Shown: positions 19,493-28,837 of the stretch, piece after piece
Layout: each line of letters opens with the position of its first letter
How positions within the stretch are numbered: the stretch's first letter is position 1
From: Stutzerimonas stutzeri RCH2
Lineage (GTDB): Bacteria > Pseudomonadota > Gammaproteobacteria > Pseudomonadales > Pseudomonadaceae
NCBI RefSeq assembly: GCF_000327065.1
Contig: NC_019936.1
Coordinates: 1,798,001-1,862,000 of the forward strand
Reading direction: 5' to 3'
DNA: 64,000 nucleotides
Notes under the pieces: generated by a model
What the model was told of the DNA's origin: nothing
The model's database searches: none
The model's input: only the letters and a program-made list of their open reading frames with translations
Made by a program: the position numbers and the translations under genes

Positions 19493-22051
19493 TCAGCCGG
19501 CACCTGCAAGCAGCCGCCTCAATTCCTCGGCGGGCATGGGCAGGCTCATGTGAAAACCCTGCACCTCGGTACATCCGTCATCGGTCAGCAAGCGCAGTTG
19601 TTCTTCGGTTTCCACACCTTCGGCAGTCACGCGCATCTGCAGCCCTCGGCCCAGCTCGATCAGGGCGCGCACGATGGAATGATCTTCCATCGACTGTTCG
19701 ATGCCGGCCACGAAGCTGTTGTCGATCTTTATCACATCGAACGGGTAGTGGCGCAGGCTGGTCAGCGACGAGTAGCCGGTGCCGAAGTCGTCCACGGCCA
19801 GGTGTACGCCGAGCGCCTTGATGCGCTTGAGCAGGTCCAGTGTGCTTTGGGTTTCCTGTAGCAACGCGCTCTCGGTGATCTCAAGTTCCAGACGCTCGCC
19901 CGCCAGGCCGTTCTCGTGCAGTGCCTGGCTTATCTCATCCAGCAGGCGGTCGTCATGCAGCTGCAGCGGTGAGAGGTTGACCGATACGACCATATCGACC
20001 GGCCAGGTGGCGGCCTGCTGACAGGCTTGCTGCAAGACCCAGCGGCCGAGCGGGATGATCAAGCCGGTTTCTTCGGCCAGCGGGATGAACTGCTCGGGCA
20101 GCAGCAGGCCGTGGGTGGGATGATGCCAGCGAACCAACGCCTCGGCGCCGATGATCCGCATGCCCTGGCTCAGGTAGCGCGGCTGATAATGGACTTCCAG
20201 GTGCTGTTCGGCGATCGCAACGCGCAGTTGCTCCTCGCGCCTGAGTCGTTCATGCAGACGCTGGTCCATGTCCCGCCCATAGGCGCGCCAGGTGCCACGG
20301 CCGGCATCCTTGGCCTGATACAGGGCGATGTCGGCGCAGCGCAGTAGTTCGTTGGCCTGGGTCGCATCCATAGGCGCCAGAGCCACACCGATGCTGGCGC
20401 CGATACTGATCTGATGGTTCTCATAGGCGAACGGCGAGCTGAGCGCCTCGATGATGCGGTTGCACAGCCGGTCGATGTCTTCGTCTTCGCTCATGCGATG
20501 CAGCGCGACGACGAACTCGTCACCACCCAGGCGCGCCACCAGATCGCCGTCGCGTGTGCGTTCGCGTAGCCGCGAGGCTACGCCCATCAGTACCTCATCA
20601 CCCGCCGCATGGCCGAGGGTATCGTTCACCGGCTTGAAACGATCCAGATCGATGTAAAGCAGCGTCATCGTCGAGCCGCTGCGCAGTGATGCCAGGTTCT
20701 GCTCCAGGTAGTCACGCAGCCGGCTGCGGTTGGGCAGGCCGGTCAGCGGGTCGTGCTGCGAAAGGTACTGCACTCGCGCCTGCGCCTTGGTTTCCTCGGT
20801 GACGTCGCTGGCCGTGCCGCGGTAGCCGACCAGCTTGCCGTCATGCTGAATGCTGCGGGCCGCCAGCCGGCAAAAGCGCTCACAACCGTCTGCTGCCCGA
20901 TAGCTGCTGCGCAGCGGCGTAATCTCCGGTGCTTCGAGCCAGCTGTGCAGCGCTGCGCTGTCGGAAATCAGCAGCTCCAGCAAGGGGCGGCCTAGCCACT
21001 CTCTGGGTTCATGGCCGGTGATTTGCCGAAAGCGGTTGGAGAGAAACGTCAGTCGCGCCTGGTCATCGGTCTCCCAGATCCAGTCGGAAGCCGCCTCGGC
21101 GACATCGCGAAAGCGTTCTTCACTTTCGGCTAACGCGCTTCGGCTGGCTGCGAGCCGTGCGTAGCTGACATCAAGCAGATGCATGGAGCGCAGGGCGTGG
21201 CGCATCAGCAGCCAGGCCAGCAATCCCAGACCGAGCGCGACCGCTGCCAGAATTGGCAGGGTGACCCAGAGCAATAGGCGACCAGGTTGGGGGGCGGTCC
21301 AAGTGAAGTGGATGGCTGAGCCGTTCTCCATCGTCTGCGCGATGCTGGGACCATCCAGTGGCGCCAGACCGCCGGCCAAACGCAGATGCTCGATTGCATA
21401 CTGCGCGCCGATTTCCTCCAGCCGCGCTGCATCCAGCAGGTCGACGAAGAGCAGAATCGATGAGGGGCCGTCGATCTCCTCGACGTTGGCGCCGCCTGTG
21501 CTCAGCACCGCCGCGGCGACCAGTGCTGGCTGGCCTTCTGACCACAGTAGCGAGGACACGCCGGCATCCTCTTCCACCGCGGTGCGGGCGCGCGCCAACA
21601 GCTCCGGCAAGCCGCCCTGCAGGTACTCGCGGCTGTCTACCGGCTGCAATTTGCCACGGACTACCGAGTAGGCCGTTTCGCCATCCGGATTTATCACCAG
21701 TACCGCTTCGTAATCGAAATCCTTGTAAAGCGAGGGGCCGAGGTTGGCCTGGGTGTATGCCCAATCCGTATCGGGCTGCCCGTTGAGATGCCTGTAGGCG
21801 TCACCCCAGAAGGCATAATCGACGATGGAGCGATTCATCCAGTCGTGCTGGGCCTGCAGCGCCTTGCTGGCGAGGAACTGACTCTGTGCCAATGCATCCC
21901 GGTCGATATGCCGAGCGATGTTGATAAGCGCAAGCGCTGCTGCAACCAGTGCGGCGACTAGGAGCGCAACCATGCTGGGCAGGATACGTCGGGCGAACAG
22001 TGTTCTGGCCTTCGGCTTCATCGGGCCGTTGCCATTGGAAGGAGCGTGCAT
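19493..22051 (-). CDS. CHASE4-PAS-GGDEF-EAL cyclic-di-GMP enzyme
   Basis: 852-aa inner-membrane protein with a periplasmic sensor and both c-di-GMP domains. Order: membrane segment (24-44), CHASE4-like sensor (about 50-255, WMNRSIVDYAFWGDAY), second membrane segment (260-283), PAS (about 308-420), GGDEF (about 430-590, intact GGDEF at 509-513), EAL (about 600-850, EAL at 637-639, DDFGTGYSSL near 754). Both catalytic signatures look complete, so it may make or degrade c-di-GMP. The start could be M1 or M11. It is transcribed toward, and convergent with, the acidic lipoprotein gene. Confidence 0.92.
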   Translation of the reverse strand: MHAPSNGNGPMKPKARTLFARRILPSMVALLVAALVAAALALINIARHIDRDALAQSQFLASKALQAQHDWMNRSIVDYAFWGDAYRHLNGQPDTDWAYTQANLGPSLYKDFDYEAVLVINPDGETAYSVVRGKLQPVDSREYLQGGLPELLARARTAVEEDAGVSSLLWSEGQPALVAAAVLSTGGANVEEIDGPSSILLFVDLLDAARLEEIGAQYAIEHLRLAGGLAPLDGPSIAQTMENGSAIHFTWTAPQPGRLLLWVTLPILAAVALGLGLLAWLLMRHALRSMHLLDVSYARLAASRSALAESEERFRDVAEAASDWIWETDDQARLTFLSNRFRQITGHEPREWLGRPLLELLISDSAALHSWLEAPEITPLRSSYRAADGCERFCRLAARSIQHDGKLVGYRGTASDVTEETKAQARVQYLSQHDPLTGLPNRSRLRDYLEQNLASLRSGSTMTLLYIDLDRFKPVNDTLGHAAGDEVLMGVASRLRERTRDGDLVARLGGDEFVVALHRMSEDEDIDRLCNRIIEALSSPFAYENHQISIGASIGVALAPMDATQANELLRCADIALYQAKDAGRGTWRAYGRDMDQRLHERLRREEQLRVAIAEQHLEVHYQPRYLSQGMRIIGAEALVRWHHPTHGLLLPEQFIPLAEETGLIIPLGRWVLQQACQQAATWPVDMVVSVNLSPLQLHDDRLLDEISQALHENGLAGERLELEITESALLQETQSTLDLLKRIKALGVHLAVDDFGTGYSSLTSLRHYPFDVIKIDNSFVAGIEQSMEDHSIVRALIELGRGLQMRVTAEGVETEEQLRLLTDDGCTEVQGFHMSLPMPAEELRRLLAGAG

Positions 22052-22146
22052 GCGGGGGTCCTTACTAGAACTGCAATGATCGCGGTTATGAAGGCCTTAA
22101 GCCACTACTGGCTAGCGAAAACTCGTGTCAGGTGCACGGGGCCGGG

Positions 22147-22314
22147 TTATCGATCACGCGATTCTTGCGCATCCGCTTCGGCATTGCGCTGGGCAATGCG
22201 TTTCTTTTGTTCTTCGGTTAACGGGATCTTGCGTGCGGTCGAGCGCAGCATCAGCAGACTGCCGACAATCGATCCGAGTGCGACGAGCAGAATCAGCCAG
22301 AAATACCAGGGCAT
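22147..22314 (-). CDS. DUF2897 family small membrane protein
   Basis: A 55-aa frame: MPWYFWLILLVALGSIVGSL, a single membrane segment (about residues 4-24), followed by a basic, charged tail TARKIPLTEEQKKRIAQRN and a final acidic-basic stretch ending SRDR. CTGGAGAAACAGC before the ATG supplies a ribosome site. This matches the DUF2897 pattern, often found beside pyrF in pseudomonads. Function unknown. It is divergent from pyrF. Confidence 0.82.
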   Translation of the reverse strand: MPWYFWLILLVALGSIVGSLLMLRSTARKIPLTEEQKKRIAQRNAEADAQESRDR

Positions 22315-22501
22315 GCTGTTTCTCCAGGCGAGTGGTTGATGGGGCGCTCGAGCTGCGACCTGTTGTGCACTTTACGGCGGCGCGCACGTGGGGTCACCAG
22401 TCCGGGACAAGCTCCTGCATGGATTTTGACCTTGTGTGAGGGCTTTCGTCGCGCTCGGTGTTTTCTGCGACAATGCGCGCCGACTTTTCCGAGGACGTGT
22501 C

Positions 22502-23197
22502 ATGACCTGCCAGACTCCGATTATCGTAGCGCTCGATTTCCCCTCTCGCGATGCCGCGTTGGCATTGGCGCGGCAGCTCGATCCCAAGCTGTGCCGGGTC
22601 AAGGTCGGCAAGGAGCTGTTCACGCGTTGTGGTCCGGCGGTGGTCGAGGCATTGCAGGGAATGGGCTTCGAGGTGTTCCTCGATCTCAAGTTTCACGACA
22701 TTCCCAACACCACCGCGATGGCGGTGAAGGCCGCTGCCGAGCTGGGTGTGTGGATGGTCAATGTGCACTGCTCCGGCGGGCTGCGGATGATGGCGGCGTG
22801 CCGTGAAACGCTTTCCGGTATGGCCGGACCCGCGCCGCTACTGATTGGCGTGACAGTGCTGACCAGCATGGAGCAGGACGATCTCGCCGGCATCGGTCTG
22901 GACGTTGCGCCGCAGGAGCAGGTATTGCGGCTCGCTGGGCTGGCAGCGCAAGCGGGACTCGACGGGTTGGTTTGTTCGGCGCAGGAGGCAGTGCCGCTCA
23001 AGGCGCAGTACCCGGCACTGCAGCTGGTCACCCCCGGCATCCGCCCGGCCGGTAGTGCGCAGGACGATCAGCGCCGCATCCTCACGCCAGCCCAGGCCAT
23101 GGCAGCAGGCTCTGATTATCTGGTGATCGGCCGGCCGATCGCGCAGGCGGCTGATCCGGCGCAAGCGCTGGCAGCCGTGGTGGCCGAGCTGGCTTGA
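22502..23197 (+). CDS. pyrF: Orotidine 5'-phosphate decarboxylase
   Basis: Last step of UMP synthesis: decarboxylates OMP. The 231-aa TIM barrel has the catalytic [10 protein letters not shown] motif, [13 protein letters not shown] at the N-terminus, [15 protein letters not shown] and the phosphate loop [11 protein letters not shown] 22502 has GAGG upstream; an earlier in-frame start at 22436 adds residues not found in the family. A terminator follows directly. Confidence 0.96.
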   Translation: MTCQTPIIVALDFPSRDAALALARQLDPKLCRVKVGKELFTRCGPAVVEALQGMGFEVFLDLKFHDIPNTTAMAVKAAAELGVWMVNVHCSGGLRMMAACRETLSGMAGPAPLLIGVTVLTSMEQDDLAGIGLDVAPQEQVLRLAGLAAQAGLDGLVCSAQEAVPLKAQYPALQLVTPGIRPAGSAQDDQRRILTPAQAMAAGSDYLVIGRPIAQAADPAQALAAVVAELA

Positions 23198-23199
23198 AG

Positions 23200-23232
23200 A
23201 AAAAAGGCTGGGCCTCACGGCTCAGCCTTTTT
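23200..23232. terminator. Bidirectional terminator between pyrF and oxidoreductase gene
   Basis: AAAAAAGGCTGGGC...GCTCAGCCTTTTT forms a stem of about nine pairs with one G-T wobble, flanked by A and T runs, and serves both converging genes. Confidence 0.9.
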
Positions 23233-23250
23233 GACGCAGCGGACAGGTGC

Positions 23251-24255
23251 TCAGCTGACCTTGAGCACCAGCTTGCCGAAGTTGCCGCCGGTAAACAGCT
23301 TCATCAGCGTATCCGGGAAGGTCTGTAGCCCCTCGATGATGTCTTCCTTGCTCTTCAGTTGGCCGCTCGCGAGCCATTCGGCCATGTCGCGCATTGCCTC
23401 GGGATAGCGTGAGACGTAGTCGGTTACCACCATACCTTCCATCCGCGCGCGGTTGACCAGCAGCGACAGGTAGTTGGACGGCCCCTTCACCGCTTCCTTG
23501 TTGTTGTACTGGCTGATGGCGCCGCAGATCACTACCCGCGCGCCGACGCTGATGCGTTGCAGCACGGTATCCAGGATGTCGCCGCCGACGTTGTCGAAGT
23601 ACACGTCCACGCCTTTCGGGCATTCGCGCTTCAAGCCAGCCGCCAGATCCTCGTTCTTGTAGTCGATGGCACCGTCGAAGCCGAGCTTCTCGGTAAGAAA
23701 GCGGCATTTGTCCGCGCCGCCGGCGATGCCCACCACGCGGCAGCCTTTGAGCTTGGCGATCTGCCCGGCGATGCTGCCGACTGCGCCGGCGGCGCCGGAT
23801 ATCACCACGGTTTCGCCGGCCTTGGGCTGGCCTACTGAAAGCAGCGCGAAGTAGGCGGTCATACCGGTCATGCCCAGCGCCGACAGGTAGCGCGGTAAGG
23901 GCGCCTGCTGTGGGTCGACTTTATAGAAGCCTTTCGGCTCGCCCAGGTAGTACGCCTGCACACCTAGGGCACCGTTTACGTAGTCGCCTTCCTTGTAGTC
24001 CGGGTGCTGCGAGGCGATCACCTTGCCGACGCCCAGCGCGCGCATCACTTCGCCGATGCCAACCGGCGGAATATAGGACTTGGCATCGTTCATCCAGCCG
24101 CGCATGGCCGGATCGATGGACAGGTACTCGACCTTGACCAGGATCTGATTCGGGACAGGCTCGCTCACCGGCTTCTCGACGTAGTCGAAGGTTTCCCGGG
24201 TCGGCGCACCGATCGGCCGCTGGGCTAGCAGGAATTGCTGGTTGAGCAGGGTCAT
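23251..24255 (-). CDS. Zinc-free MDR-type NADP-dependent oxidoreductase
   Basis: 334-aa medium-chain reductase of the leukotriene-B4 12-hydroxydehydrogenase / CurA group, which reduces alpha,beta-unsaturated carbonyls with NADPH. Motifs: N-terminal VEYLSIDPAMRGWM, nucleotide site VVISGAAGAVGS, and VDVYFDNVGGDILD. No structural or catalytic zinc ligands are visible. The physiological substrate is unknown. It is divergent from the SDR gene, about 217 bp away. Confidence 0.88.
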   Translation of the reverse strand: MTLLNQQFLLAQRPIGAPTRETFDYVEKPVSEPVPNQILVKVEYLSIDPAMRGWMNDAKSYIPPVGIGEVMRALGVGKVIASQHPDYKEGDYVNGALGVQAYYLGEPKGFYKVDPQQAPLPRYLSALGMTGMTAYFALLSVGQPKAGETVVISGAAGAVGSIAGQIAKLKGCRVVGIAGGADKCRFLTEKLGFDGAIDYKNEDLAAGLKRECPKGVDVYFDNVGGDILDTVLQRISVGARVVICGAISQYNNKEAVKGPSNYLSLLVNRARMEGMVVTDYVSRYPEAMRDMAEWLASGQLKSKEDIIEGLQTFPDTLMKLFTGGNFGKLVLKVS

Positions 24256-24472
24256 GAAATAAGCCTCGTGTTTGCGAAAGGTTTGGTTTAGCCCGGCCAG
24301 CGTCGCGCCGCAAGGTACGTCAGCAGGCTGGAATGAATGGGCATCCAGTTCGGTGATATGACCGTGGCGGCAGTTAAATGCGCGAGCGCATAACGGTATA
24401 AGTTCGACCGGGAAGTCTTATGTGGTCATTTCGCGGCCACAAGGCGAGTCGAATTCTTCGGGAAGAACAATC

Positions 24473-25234
24473 ATGAGCATGACATTCTCCGGGCAGGTCG
24501 CCCTGGTAACCGGCGCAGCGGCAGGTATCGGTCGCGCTACCGCGCAGGCGTTCGCCGAGCAGGGTCTCAAGGTGGTGCTGGCGGACATCGATGAGGCCGG
24601 CATCCGTGACGGTGCAGAAAGCATTCGTGCCGCTGGCGGTGAAGCGATCGCCGTACGCTGCGACGTGACGCGCGATGCCGAGGTCAAGGCGCTCATCGAG
24701 CAAGTGCTGGCGCAATTCGGTCGGCTCGATTACGCATTCAACAACGCCGGGATCGAGATCGAGCAGGGTCGGTTGGCCGAAGGCAGCGAGGCGGAGTTCG
24801 ATGCGATCATGGGTGTCAACGTCAAGGGCGTGTGGCTGTGCATGAAGCATCAGTTGCCGGTGATGCTCGCGCAGGGCGGAGGTGCCATCGTCAATACCGC
24901 GTCAGTCGCGGGGCTGGGCGCCGCGCCGAAGATGAGTATCTACGCGGCGTCCAAGCATGCGGTGATCGGCCTGACCAAGTCGGCGGCGATCGAGTACGCC
25001 AAGAAAAAGATTCGTGTGAATGCCGTATGCCCGGCGGTGATCGATACCGACATGTTCCGCCGCGCCTACGAGGCCGATCCGCGCAAGGCTGAGTTTGCCG
25101 CCGCGATGCACCCGGTCGGGCGCATCGGTAAGGTCGAGGAGATCGCCGCCGCAGTGTTGTACCTGTGCTGCGATGGTGCCGCGTTCACTACCGGCCAAGC
25201 GTTGGCGGTGGATGGTGGGGCGACGGCGATCTAG
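24473..25234 (+). CDS. Short-chain dehydrogenase/reductase
   Basis: 253-aa classical SDR. The cofactor loop TGAAAGIGRATA, the D in VVLADIDE (NAD preference), FNNAGIE, the catalytic serine in IVNTASVAGLG and the YAASK tetrad are all present, as is the C-terminal GGATAI end. The ATG at 24473 has GGGAAGAAC upstream; a second ATG two codons later is possible. Substrate unknown. Ends at a strong hairpin facing benE. Confidence 0.88.
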   Translation: MSMTFSGQVALVTGAAAGIGRATAQAFAEQGLKVVLADIDEAGIRDGAESIRAAGGEAIAVRCDVTRDAEVKALIEQVLAQFGRLDYAFNNAGIEIEQGRLAEGSEAEFDAIMGVNVKGVWLCMKHQLPVMLAQGGGAIVNTASVAGLGAAPKMSIYAASKHAVIGLTKSAAIEYAKKKIRVNAVCPAVIDTDMFRRAYEADPRKAEFAAAMHPVGRIGKVEEIAAAVLYLCCDGAAFTTGQALAVDGGATAI

Positions 25235-25240
25235 CGAGCC

Positions 25241-25274
25241 TTGCCCGGCCTTCTCTGGGCCGGGCAACGCTTTT
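25241..25274. terminator. Hairpin between convergent SDR gene and benE
   Basis: TTGCCCGGCC-ttctct-GGGCCGGGCAA, a stem of ten pairs with a short loop, followed on the plus strand by CGCTTTT. It is a good terminator for the SDR gene; the minus-strand T run is weak. Confidence 0.75.
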
Positions 25275-25282
25275 GACGCGGC

Positions 25283-26470
25283 CTAGCTGCGGCGGCTCAG
25301 AATCACCAACGTCAACACCCCCGCAATCAGCCCCCAGAGCGCCGCGCCGATTCCGAACAGGGTCAGCCCCGACGCCGTCACCATGAAGGTGATCAGCGCC
25401 GCTTCGCGCTCGCTGGGTTGCTGCATGGCCTGGGTCAGGCCTGAGCCGATGGAGCCGAGCAGCGCCAGTGCGGCGACCGACAACACCAGCGCCGCCGGAA
25501 AGGCGGCGAACAACGCCGCCAGGGTTGCTCCGAAGATCCCGGCGATTCCGTAGAAAACGCCGCACCAGGCAGCCGCCGTATAGCGTTTGTTCGGATCGGG
25601 GTGGGCTTCGGGACCCGCGCAGATCGCCATCGTGATCGCCGCCAGATGGATGCCGTGGGAACCGAAGGGTGCCAGCAACACCGAAGCGATACCTGTCGTC
25701 GAGATCAGCGGCGACGCGGGTACCTGATAGCCCTCGGCTCGTAGCACAGCCAGCCCAGGCATATTCTGCGAGGCCATGGCAATGACGAACAGCGGAATGC
25801 CGATGCTGAAAATGGCGGCAAAGGACAGTGCTGGCGTGGTCCATACCGGAATCGCCACCTGCAGACTGAAACGCTGAAAGTCCAGCAAACCGGAGACGCC
25901 AGCGATCAGGCAGCCGACCAGTAGCGCGGCGAGCACGGCGTAGCGTGGCTGCAGCCGTTTGGCCAGCAGGTAGCTGAAGAACATACCGAGCACCAGCACC
26001 GGCTGGACCTCCACAGCTTTGAATATCTCGATGCCGATATTGAACAGCACGCCCGCCAACAGCGCGGCGGCCAGCGACGCCGGCACACGCCGCATCAGGC
26101 GCTCGAAGCTGCCGGTCAGGCCGCACAGGGCAATCAGTGCCGAAGCGAAGATGAACGCGCCGATCGCTTCGCCGTATGGCACGCCGGGCAGGCTGGTAAT
26201 CAGCAGCGCAGCACCAGGAGTCGACCAGGCGACCACCACCGGGGTGCGAAAGCGCAGTGACAGGCCAACGCTGCAGATGGCCATGCCGATCGACAACGCC
26301 CAGATCCACGATGAAATCTGCGCCGCACTCAGACCTGCTGCCTGGCCAGCCTGGAACATCAGTACCAGTGAGCTGGTATAGCCGGTGAGCATGGCAATGA
26401 AGCCAGCCACGATGGTCGAGGGCGAGCTATCGCTCAGGGGGCGCAAGGCGGTGCGGCTGATCTCAGTCAT
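25283..26470 (-). CDS. benE: BenE family benzoate/proton symporter
   Basis: 395-aa inner-membrane transporter with about 12 hydrophobic segments. The N-terminus (SSPSTIVAGFIAMLTGYTSS followed by LVLMFQAGQAAGLSAAQISS) and the PGAALLITSLPGVPYGEAIGAF region are typical of BenE. No benABCD genes for benzoate breakdown are nearby, so the substrate could be benzoate or another aromatic acid. It is divergent from the flagellar block and sits where many pseudomonads carry flagellar regulators. Confidence 0.88.
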   Translation of the reverse strand: MTEISRTALRPLSDSSPSTIVAGFIAMLTGYTSSLVLMFQAGQAAGLSAAQISSWIWALSIGMAICSVGLSLRFRTPVVVAWSTPGAALLITSLPGVPYGEAIGAFIFASALIALCGLTGSFERLMRRVPASLAAALLAGVLFNIGIEIFKAVEVQPVLVLGMFFSYLLAKRLQPRYAVLAALLVGCLIAGVSGLLDFQRFSLQVAIPVWTTPALSFAAIFSIGIPLFVIAMASQNMPGLAVLRAEGYQVPASPLISTTGIASVLLAPFGSHGIHLAAITMAICAGPEAHPDPNKRYTAAAWCGVFYGIAGIFGATLAALFAAFPAALVLSVAALALLGSIGSGLTQAMQQPSEREAALITFMVTASGLTLFGIGAALWGLIAGVLTLVILSRRS

Positions 26471-26637
26471 TTTGCTTTCTACTTATTAAAGATGCGGCGG
26501 TGCGCAACGGCGAACCTGGCGTACAAGCCTATTGGCCTCTGCCGGGCTGCGTCGCGGTACAGCCGCGAGTGCATCGGACGTAACAGTCGCCAGCCAGGGT
26601 GCAGGTCATCGCCGTACCAGGGCGATGCGCTACAATC

Positions 26638-26653
26638 TGGCACCCTTGTTGCT
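26638..26653 (+). promoter_or_regulatory. Sigma-54 promoter of fliE operon
   Basis: TGGCAC-CCTTG-TTGCT is a perfect match to the -24/-12 consensus (TGGCAC-N5-TTGCW). The predicted start site is near 26665, about 45 bases before fliE. FleQ or FleR would be the activator, by analogy with other pseudomonads. Confidence 0.88.
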
Positions 26654-26709
26654 ATCTAGAGTTTGCCTGCTGCGAAGCGTCAAAAAAACCGCAGCTGTTG
26701 GAGGGTTAG

Positions 26710-27039
26710 ATGAGTCAGGGTGTTCAATTCAATCGCTTGATGCTGGAAATGCGGGCCATGCAAACCGATGCAATGGCGCGCGCCAAGCCGGAGGTCAAGA
26801 CCCAGGAGGTCGGCGCTCCGAGCTTTTCCGACATGCTTGGCCAGGCGGTGAACAAGGTTCACGAAACCCAGCAGGTTTCGAGCCAGATATCCTCTGCCTT
26901 CGAAATGGGGCAGGGCGGTGTCGACCTGACCGAAGTGATGATCGCCTCGCAGAAGGCCAGCGTTTCCTTTCAGGCCATGACCCAGGTACGTAACAAACTG
27001 GTTCAGGCTTACCAAGACATCATGCAGATGCCGGTGTGA
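26710..27039 (+). CDS. fliE: Flagellar hook-basal body protein FliE
   Basis: 109-aa component that joins the MS ring to the proximal rod and is needed early in rod export. The C-terminal half ([20 protein letters not shown] and the following [19 protein letters not shown]) is the diagnostic FliE region. It has its own sigma-54 promoter upstream and heads fliEFGHIJ. Confidence 0.96.
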   Translation: MSQGVQFNRLMLEMRAMQTDAMARAKPEVKTQEVGAPSFSDMLGQAVNKVHETQQVSSQISSAFEMGQGGVDLTEVMIASQKASVSFQAMTQVRNKLVQAYQDIMQMPV

Positions 27040-27052
27040 GGCGGGTTGAATC

Positions 27053-28837
27053 ATGGCTGAAGCGTTGAGCAACGTTCCGGTGCCGGCTACTACCGAGAAT
27101 GCCAAGAAGCCCTTGCTGGGTCTGTCGTTCCTGGAAAACCTGTCGGATATGTCGATGCTGCGGCAGGTTGGCCTGTTGGTCGGCCTGGCAGCCAGTGTCG
27201 CGATCGGTTTTGCCGTGGTGCTCTGGTCGCAGCAGCCTGACTACCGCCCATTGCTCGGCAGCCTGGCGGGGATGGACGCCAACCAGGTGATGGAAACCCT
27301 CGCCGCCGCGGATATTGCCTATACCGTCGAACCCAATTCCGGTGCCCTGCTGGTCAAGGCCAACGATCTTGCGCGCGCCCGTCTCAAGCTGGCCAGTGCA
27401 GGCATCGCTCCGGCCGACAGCAATATCGGTTTCGAGATTCTCGACAAGGATCAGGGCCTCGGCACCAGCCAGTTCATGGAAGCGACCCGTTATCGTCGCG
27501 GCCTTGAAGGCGAGCTGGGCCGGACCATCTCCAGCCTGAACAACGTCAAGGGTGCCCGCGTGCACCTGGCCATTCCGAAAAGCTCGGTGTTCGTTCGTGA
27601 CGAGCGCAAGCCAAGCGCTTCGGTTCTGGTCGAGCTGTATCCGGGCCGCGCCCTGGAGCCGAGCCAGGTGATGGCAATCATCAATCTGGTGGCGACCAGC
27701 GTGCCGGAACTGAACAAGTCGCAGATCACCGTGGTGGATCAGAAGGGCAACCTGCTGTCCGACCAGCAGGAACTGACCGAGCTGAGCATGGCCGGCAAGC
27801 AGTTCGACTACAGCCGTCGCATGGAGAGCCTCTACACCCAGCGCGTGCACAACATCCTGCAGCCGGTGCTCGGCAGCGGCCGCTACAAGGCTGAAGTCTC
27901 GGCAGATGTGGACTTCAGCGCGGTCGAATCCACCTCGGAGACTTTCAACCCCGATCAGCCGGCGCTGCGCAGCGAGCAGAGCGTCAACGAGCAACGTCAG
28001 AGCAGCCTGCCGCCGCAGGGCGTGCCGGGCGCGCTGAGCAATCAGCCACCTGGACCGGCCGCTGCGCCTGAACAGGCCAATCAGGCCGCCGCTGCTGCTG
28101 GTGCTGTGGCCCCTGGTCAACCGCTGCTGGATGCCAATGGTCAGCAGATCATGGACCCGGCAACGGGCCAGCCGATGCTCGCACCCTTCCCGGCGGACAA
28201 GCGCGAGCAGGCCACGCGAAATTACGAGCTCGACCGTTCCATCAGCTATACCAAGCAACAGCATGGACGCCTGCGTCGCTTGTCGGTCGCCGTAGTGGTG
28301 GACGATCAGATGACGCTGAATGCAGCCGGCGAGATGGTTCGTGTGCCCTGGACTGCCGATGACCTGGCACGCTTTACCCGCCTCGTGCAGGACTCGGTAG
28401 GCTTCGATGCAAGCCGCGGCGACAGCGTCAGCGTGATCAACACGGCCTTCGTGGCGGACAGTTTTGGCGAAACCTTCGAAGAGATTCCGTTCTACTCGCA
28501 ACCCTGGTTCTGGGATGTCGTCAAGCAGGTGCTCGGCGTGCTGTTCATCCTCGTGCTGGTGTTCGGTGTGCTGCGTCCGGTGCTCAAGAGCCTGACCAAT
28601 CCCTCCAGTGGCAAGGAGCTGCAAGTCGCCAATGGTCCGGGTGATCTGGGTGACGAGGAAGGCCTGGAGTCGGGCCTGTCGAATGACCGGGTCAGTCTGA
28701 GTGGCCCGCAGAACATCCTGTTGCCAAGCCCCAGCGAGGGATATGAAGCCCAGCTGAATGCGATCAAGAACCTGGTGGCCGATGACCCGGGACGGGTAGC
28801 CCAGGTGGTGAAAGAGTGGATCAACGCTGATGAATGA
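27053..28837 (+). CDS. fliF: Flagellar MS-ring protein FliF
   Basis: 594-aa inner-membrane ring subunit on which the basal body is built. Two membrane segments flank a large periplasmic region: one at about 40-60 (VGLLVGLAASVAIGFAVVLW) and one at about 485-505. RBM1-type motifs include LLVKANDLARARLKLASAGI, and the C-terminal tail that binds FliG is present. An A/P/Q-rich linker of about 60 residues lies near the middle. The 3' end overlaps fliG by 8 bases. Confidence 0.97.
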   Translation: MAEALSNVPVPATTENAKKPLLGLSFLENLSDMSMLRQVGLLVGLAASVAIGFAVVLWSQQPDYRPLLGSLAGMDANQVMETLAAADIAYTVEPNSGALLVKANDLARARLKLASAGIAPADSNIGFEILDKDQGLGTSQFMEATRYRRGLEGELGRTISSLNNVKGARVHLAIPKSSVFVRDERKPSASVLVELYPGRALEPSQVMAIINLVATSVPELNKSQITVVDQKGNLLSDQQELTELSMAGKQFDYSRRMESLYTQRVHNILQPVLGSGRYKAEVSADVDFSAVESTSETFNPDQPALRSEQSVNEQRQSSLPPQGVPGALSNQPPGPAAAPEQANQAAAAAGAVAPGQPLLDANGQQIMDPATGQPMLAPFPADKREQATRNYELDRSISYTKQQHGRLRRLSVAVVVDDQMTLNAAGEMVRVPWTADDLARFTRLVQDSVGFDASRGDSVSVINTAFVADSFGETFEEIPFYSQPWFWDVVKQVLGVLFILVLVFGVLRPVLKSLTNPSSGKELQVANGPGDLGDEEGLESGLSNDRVSLSGPQNILLPSPSEGYEAQLNAIKNLVADDPGRVAQVVKEWINADE

